From assembly GCA_016785225.1 (NCBI GenBank), contig JAFBJZ010000875.1:62001-126000 (forward strand): DNA of 64,000 nucleotides, written 5' to 3'. The translations under genes and the position numbers were made by a program. Position 1 is the first letter of the stretch, and every line of letters starts with the position of its first letter. A model generated the notes under the pieces. It did not search any database. It worked only from the letters and a program-made list of their open reading frames with translations, and was not told the origin of the DNA. Positions 60,881 through 64,000 of this stretch are shown here, piece by piece. Source of the DNA: Psettodes erumei. Taxonomy: Eukaryota > Chordata > Actinopteri > Pleuronectiformes > Psettodidae.

Positions 60881-63800
60881 AATCAGAATCAGAATCAGTT
60901 TTATTGCCAAGTAATTTGCATTACAAGGAATTTGTCCTGATTTGATGGTGCTTACATATGAAAAGGAGAGACAAACATAAACATAGAATGAGCATAGACA
61001 TGTGAAGTGTGCAATAAACATAACCTAGGCATAAATAGAAAAAGCTGTATACATACATACATATATACATACATATATTTACACAGGTAGTGGTGTGAAG
61101 AATAAGTGTCCAGTGTGAGGGGGGGGGGGGCGTTAATATAACGCATATTGACTTGGGGGGATGGACGTTAATATAACGTATTGAAAAGACTAAAAACAGA
61201 CTTAGGTTTTATTCCAGAGCCTGATGGCAGAGGGGTAGAAGCTGTCCTTGTGACGGGAGGTTTTGGTCCTGATGGACCGCAGCCTCCGTCCAGAGAGAGA
61301 GGGAGAGTAGGCAGTGTCCGGGGTGAGAGGGGTCAGCAGCTATTTTCCTTGCTCTCCTCAGGGTCCTGGAGGAGTAAAGTTCTGGGAGAGAAGGGAGGTT
61401 GCAGCCGATCACCCTTTCAGCGGTTCGTATGATACGCTGCAGTCTGCACCTGTCCTTGGCAGAGGCAGCAGTGTACCAGGCGGTGATGGAGGAGGTGAGG
61501 ATGGACTCAATGATGGCACTGTAGAAGTGGACCAGCATTGTCTGTGGCAGTTTGAACTTCTTCAACTGCCTCAGGAAATACATCCTCTGCTGAGCTTTCT
61601 TGATGAGGGAGCTGATGTTCGGCTCCCACCTGAGGTCCCGGGAGATGATGGTGCCCAGGAAGCGGTAGGACTCCACAGTGTCTACCGGGAGTCACCCAGA
61701 ATGATGGGGGAGGGTTGGACTGCGCTCTTCCTGAAGTCTATTCTCATCTCCACTGTTTTGGAAGCATTGAGCTTCAGGTTGTTCTCCTGCACCAGGTCAC
61801 CAGGTGATCAATCTCCCACCTGTAGGCAGATTCGTCCTCATTGGAGAGATGAGTCCAATGAGGGGGTGGTGTCAAATCCATGAACTTCAGGAGCTTGACA
61901 GAGTGGTGACTGGAGGTGCAGCTGTTGGTGTACAGGGAGAAGAGCAGGGGAGAAAAAAGCGCAGCCCTGGGGGAGCCGGTGCTGATCGTCCTGAAGTCGA
62001 GGTGAGCTTTCCCAGCCTCACGTGCTGCTTCCTGTCCGTCAGGAAGTCTGTGATCCACCTGCAGGTGGAGTCCGGCACGTTGAGCTGTGAGAGCTTGTCC
62101 TGCAGGAGAGTCGGGACGATCGTGTTAAATGCAGAGCTGAAGTCCACAAACAGGATCCTGACATAGGTCCCCCTGCGGAGTCCAGGTGCTGGAGGGTAAA
62201 GTGGATGGCCAAGTTGACAGCATCATCTACAGACCTGTTGGTTCTGTAGGCAAACTGCAGGGGGTCCAGGAGTGGGTCAGTAATGGATTTCAGGTGGGAT
62301 AAAACCAGGCGCTCAAGAGTTTTCATAACCACAGAGGTCAGTGCGACAGGTCTGTAGTCATTTAGTCTTGTGGGTCCTGGTTTTTTGGGGACTGGGATGA
62401 TGGAGGAGGCCTTGAGGCATGCTGGCACGTGGCATGTCTCCAGTGAGGTGTTGAAGATGTCTGTGAACACTGGAGACAGCTGGTCTGCACAGAACTTCAG
62501 GCAGGATGGAGACACAGAGTCCGGCCCAGCAGCTTTGCGGGGGTTTTGTCTCTTGAAGAGCCTGTTAACATCTCTTTCAAGGACAGACAGAGGTGTCGAT
62601 GGAGGAGGGGGGTGGGCGAGGGACAGCTGTGGTGGTGGAAGCTGTACCGCCTCTGTTGTGATGGGGGAGTGGAGCTGGGTGGGGGGTGCTGGTGGGAAGT
62701 GGGGTCGGGGGAGGTGTGAGGACTATCCTGGTTGTCTTCAAAGCGGCAGTAGAAGTTGTTCAGGTTGTTGGCGAGGCGTTGATCGTTAGCGGAGGGGGGA
62801 GCTCTTGGCTTGTAGTTGGTGATCTGCCTGAGCCCCCTCAAACAGAAGCAGAGTCGTTGGAGGAGAACTGGTGTTGAAGCTTCTCCGAGTACTGTCGTTT
62901 AGCCTCTCGCACCGCCCTGCTAAACCTGTACTTGGCCTCCTTGTACTCTACCCTGTTGCCACTTTTAAATGCCTTTTCCTTGACCAACCTCATCTGCCGC
63001 AGTCTGGGTGTGAACCATGGTTTGTCATTGTTGTAGGTCACCCTGGTGCGTGCTGGAATGCAACAGTCCTCACAGAAGCTGATGTATGAAGTTACAGCTT
63101 CTGTGTACTCATCAGACTGGTGGAAGCAGTCCTGAAAACATCCCAGTCAGTACAGTCCAGACACGCCTTCAGGTCCTCTGCAGCCTCACTGGTCCACTTC
63201 TTTGATGTCCTCACCACAGGTTTAGAAAGTTTTAATTTTTTGCTTGTAGGTAGGAATCAGGTGGACCATGTCGTGGTCTGAGTGGCGAGTGCAGCCTTGG
63301 TGTGGCGTGATAGGCGTTACTGACTGTTGTGTAACAGTGATCCAAAGTTTCCCCCCTCCTGGTCGCACATTTAATAAACTGACAGTATCTGGGAAGTTCA
63401 TGACTGAGGTTACCTTTGTTAAAGTCCCGAGAACAATAACTAAGGAGTCCGGGTTGGTTCGCTCCACATCCAGTATCTCTGGTCGGCGAGTAAGCGCTGT
63501 GCGTCCCTGCGTTGGCATCGGTGGTATGTAGCGCCGGCCAGAATAAATGAAGCGAACTCACGGGGGAGTAGAATGGTTTGCAGTTTATGATGAAACTTTC
63601 CAGGATGGGAGAACAGTGCCTTTTATCACCGTTACATCGTTACACCAGCCACTGTTGGTGTAGAAACAAATACCTCCACCCTTTGTTTTGCGGAGAGAGC
63701 GCGGGTCACGATCCGCTCGGTGAAGCTGGAATCCCTCCAGCTGGGCGCGGAGTCGGGATGTTCCCACATAGCCAAGTCTCCGTGAAACACAAAACAGGAG

Positions 63801-64000
63801 ATGAATAAAAGTCTTTGTTTCTCCTCAACAAAAGATGAAGTTCGTCCATTTGTTGCAGTGAGTGAGCGAACATTGGAAAGAAATATTCCAGGTAGCGGCG
63901 TGCGTCTTCCCGCTGGCGAAGGCGCGCGCGCCAGCGCCGACCCGTTCCCCCCCGCCGTCGGCGAGAGGTTGCCATGGTGAGGGCACCTTTGACCAAAATG
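60881..64000 (-). mobile_element. L2-like LINE, minus strand, running off the right edge
   Basis: The 3' end on the minus strand is GGCAATAAAACTGATTCTGA with a (GATTCT)n tail (60881-60897), a terminus I know from abundant fish LINEs. Coding sequence extends to the window end, so the 5' limit is unknown. It abuts an LTR/primer-binding-like sequence at 60866-60880. Confidence 0.85.
61209..63996 (-). pseudogene. Endonuclease and reverse transcriptase of the L2-like LINE, defective
   Basis: Pieces in order on the minus strand are as follows. SSPVLCFTETWLCGNIPTPR and KGGGICFYTNSGWCNDV belong to the endonuclease (63610-63870). DFNKGNLSHELPRYCQFIKC and LDHCYTTVSNAYH follow (63300-63420), then the SDHDMVHLIPTYKQK box (63240-63290). 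YNNDKPWFTPRLRQMRLVKE is at 62975-63035. SIIPVPKKPGPTRLNDYRPV, LQFAYRTNRSVDDAVNLAIH, then DFSSAFNTIVPTLLQDKL and FLTDRKQHVRLGKLTS are RT fingers and palm (62040-62430). The catalytic ADD box is lost (KLLKFMDLTPPP near 61870-61890). ESYRFLGTIISRDLRWEPNI and QRIIRTAERVIGCNLPSLPE are the thumb and C-terminus (61390-61675). Frameshifts occur near 61700, 61800, 61960, 62160, 62520, 63100 and 63600. Confidence 0.85.

Overview
This is a window of vertebrate nuclear DNA, almost certainly from a teleost fish. The reasons are one multi-exon gene with GT-AG introns, very long (CA)n and (AAT)n microsatellites, and a mixed load of fish-type transposons (hAT with BED fingers, piggyBac, Rex1/L2-like LINEs, a restriction-endonuclease LINE, solo LTRs and retroviral debris). 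It has no bacterial organisation, no CRISPR, no rRNA and no convincing tRNA gene.

Region 1 (about 1-10.9 kb) holds the only intact cellular gene I can support: protocadherin-18 (pcdh18, delta-2 protocadherin) on the minus strand. Four coding exons (10192-7691, 7226-7138, 6756-6587, 2653-1698) join in frame to about 1238 codons, with all splice sites GT-AG. Exon 1 encodes the signal peptide, the cadherin repeats, the membrane span and the first part of the tail. Exons 2-4 encode the conserved cytoplasmic motifs. The upstream flank (10.2-10.9 kb) is GC-rich with (CA)n and alternating GC/GT tracts.

Region 2 (10.9-34 kb) is gene-poor. It contains a hAT element with a second hAT element nested in it (14206-15781), three of four members of one solo-LTR family (19.5, 21.6 and 23.2 kb), a LINE 3' end (25.5-26.2 kb) and long stretches with nothing recognisable.

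Region 3 (34.1-36.5 kb) is a rearranged R2/R4 (Rex6/Dong-like) LINE in three blocks of alternating orientation, separated by (TA)n or AT tracts. Region 4 (36.5-41.2 kb) is mostly microsatellites and AT-rich degenerate repeats.

Region 5 (41.3-48 kb) is a dispersed fish repeat that has grown into a tandem array of about 787-bp units. It ends in a LINE endonuclease fragment and a decayed piggyBac transposase. A fourth solo LTR (49.4 kb) and a hAT remnant (about 50.4-50.9 kb) follow.

Region 6 (51.8-64 kb) is stacked retroelements: LTR-like and purine-rich leader-like sequence, a hAT terminus, an endogenous-retrovirus remnant with gag, RNase H and integrase scraps, and a Rex1/CR1-like LINE inserted in it with a 9-bp target duplication. 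Another LTR-like segment follows, then a minus-strand L2-like LINE that runs off the right edge.

I found no clear new gene system. The most unusual items are the inverted LINE blocks bounded by (TA)n, the solo-LTR family whose length follows an internal 6-nt-based minisatellite, and the 787-bp array. All retroelement reading frames here are broken. Family names come from recognised motifs, not from database searches.
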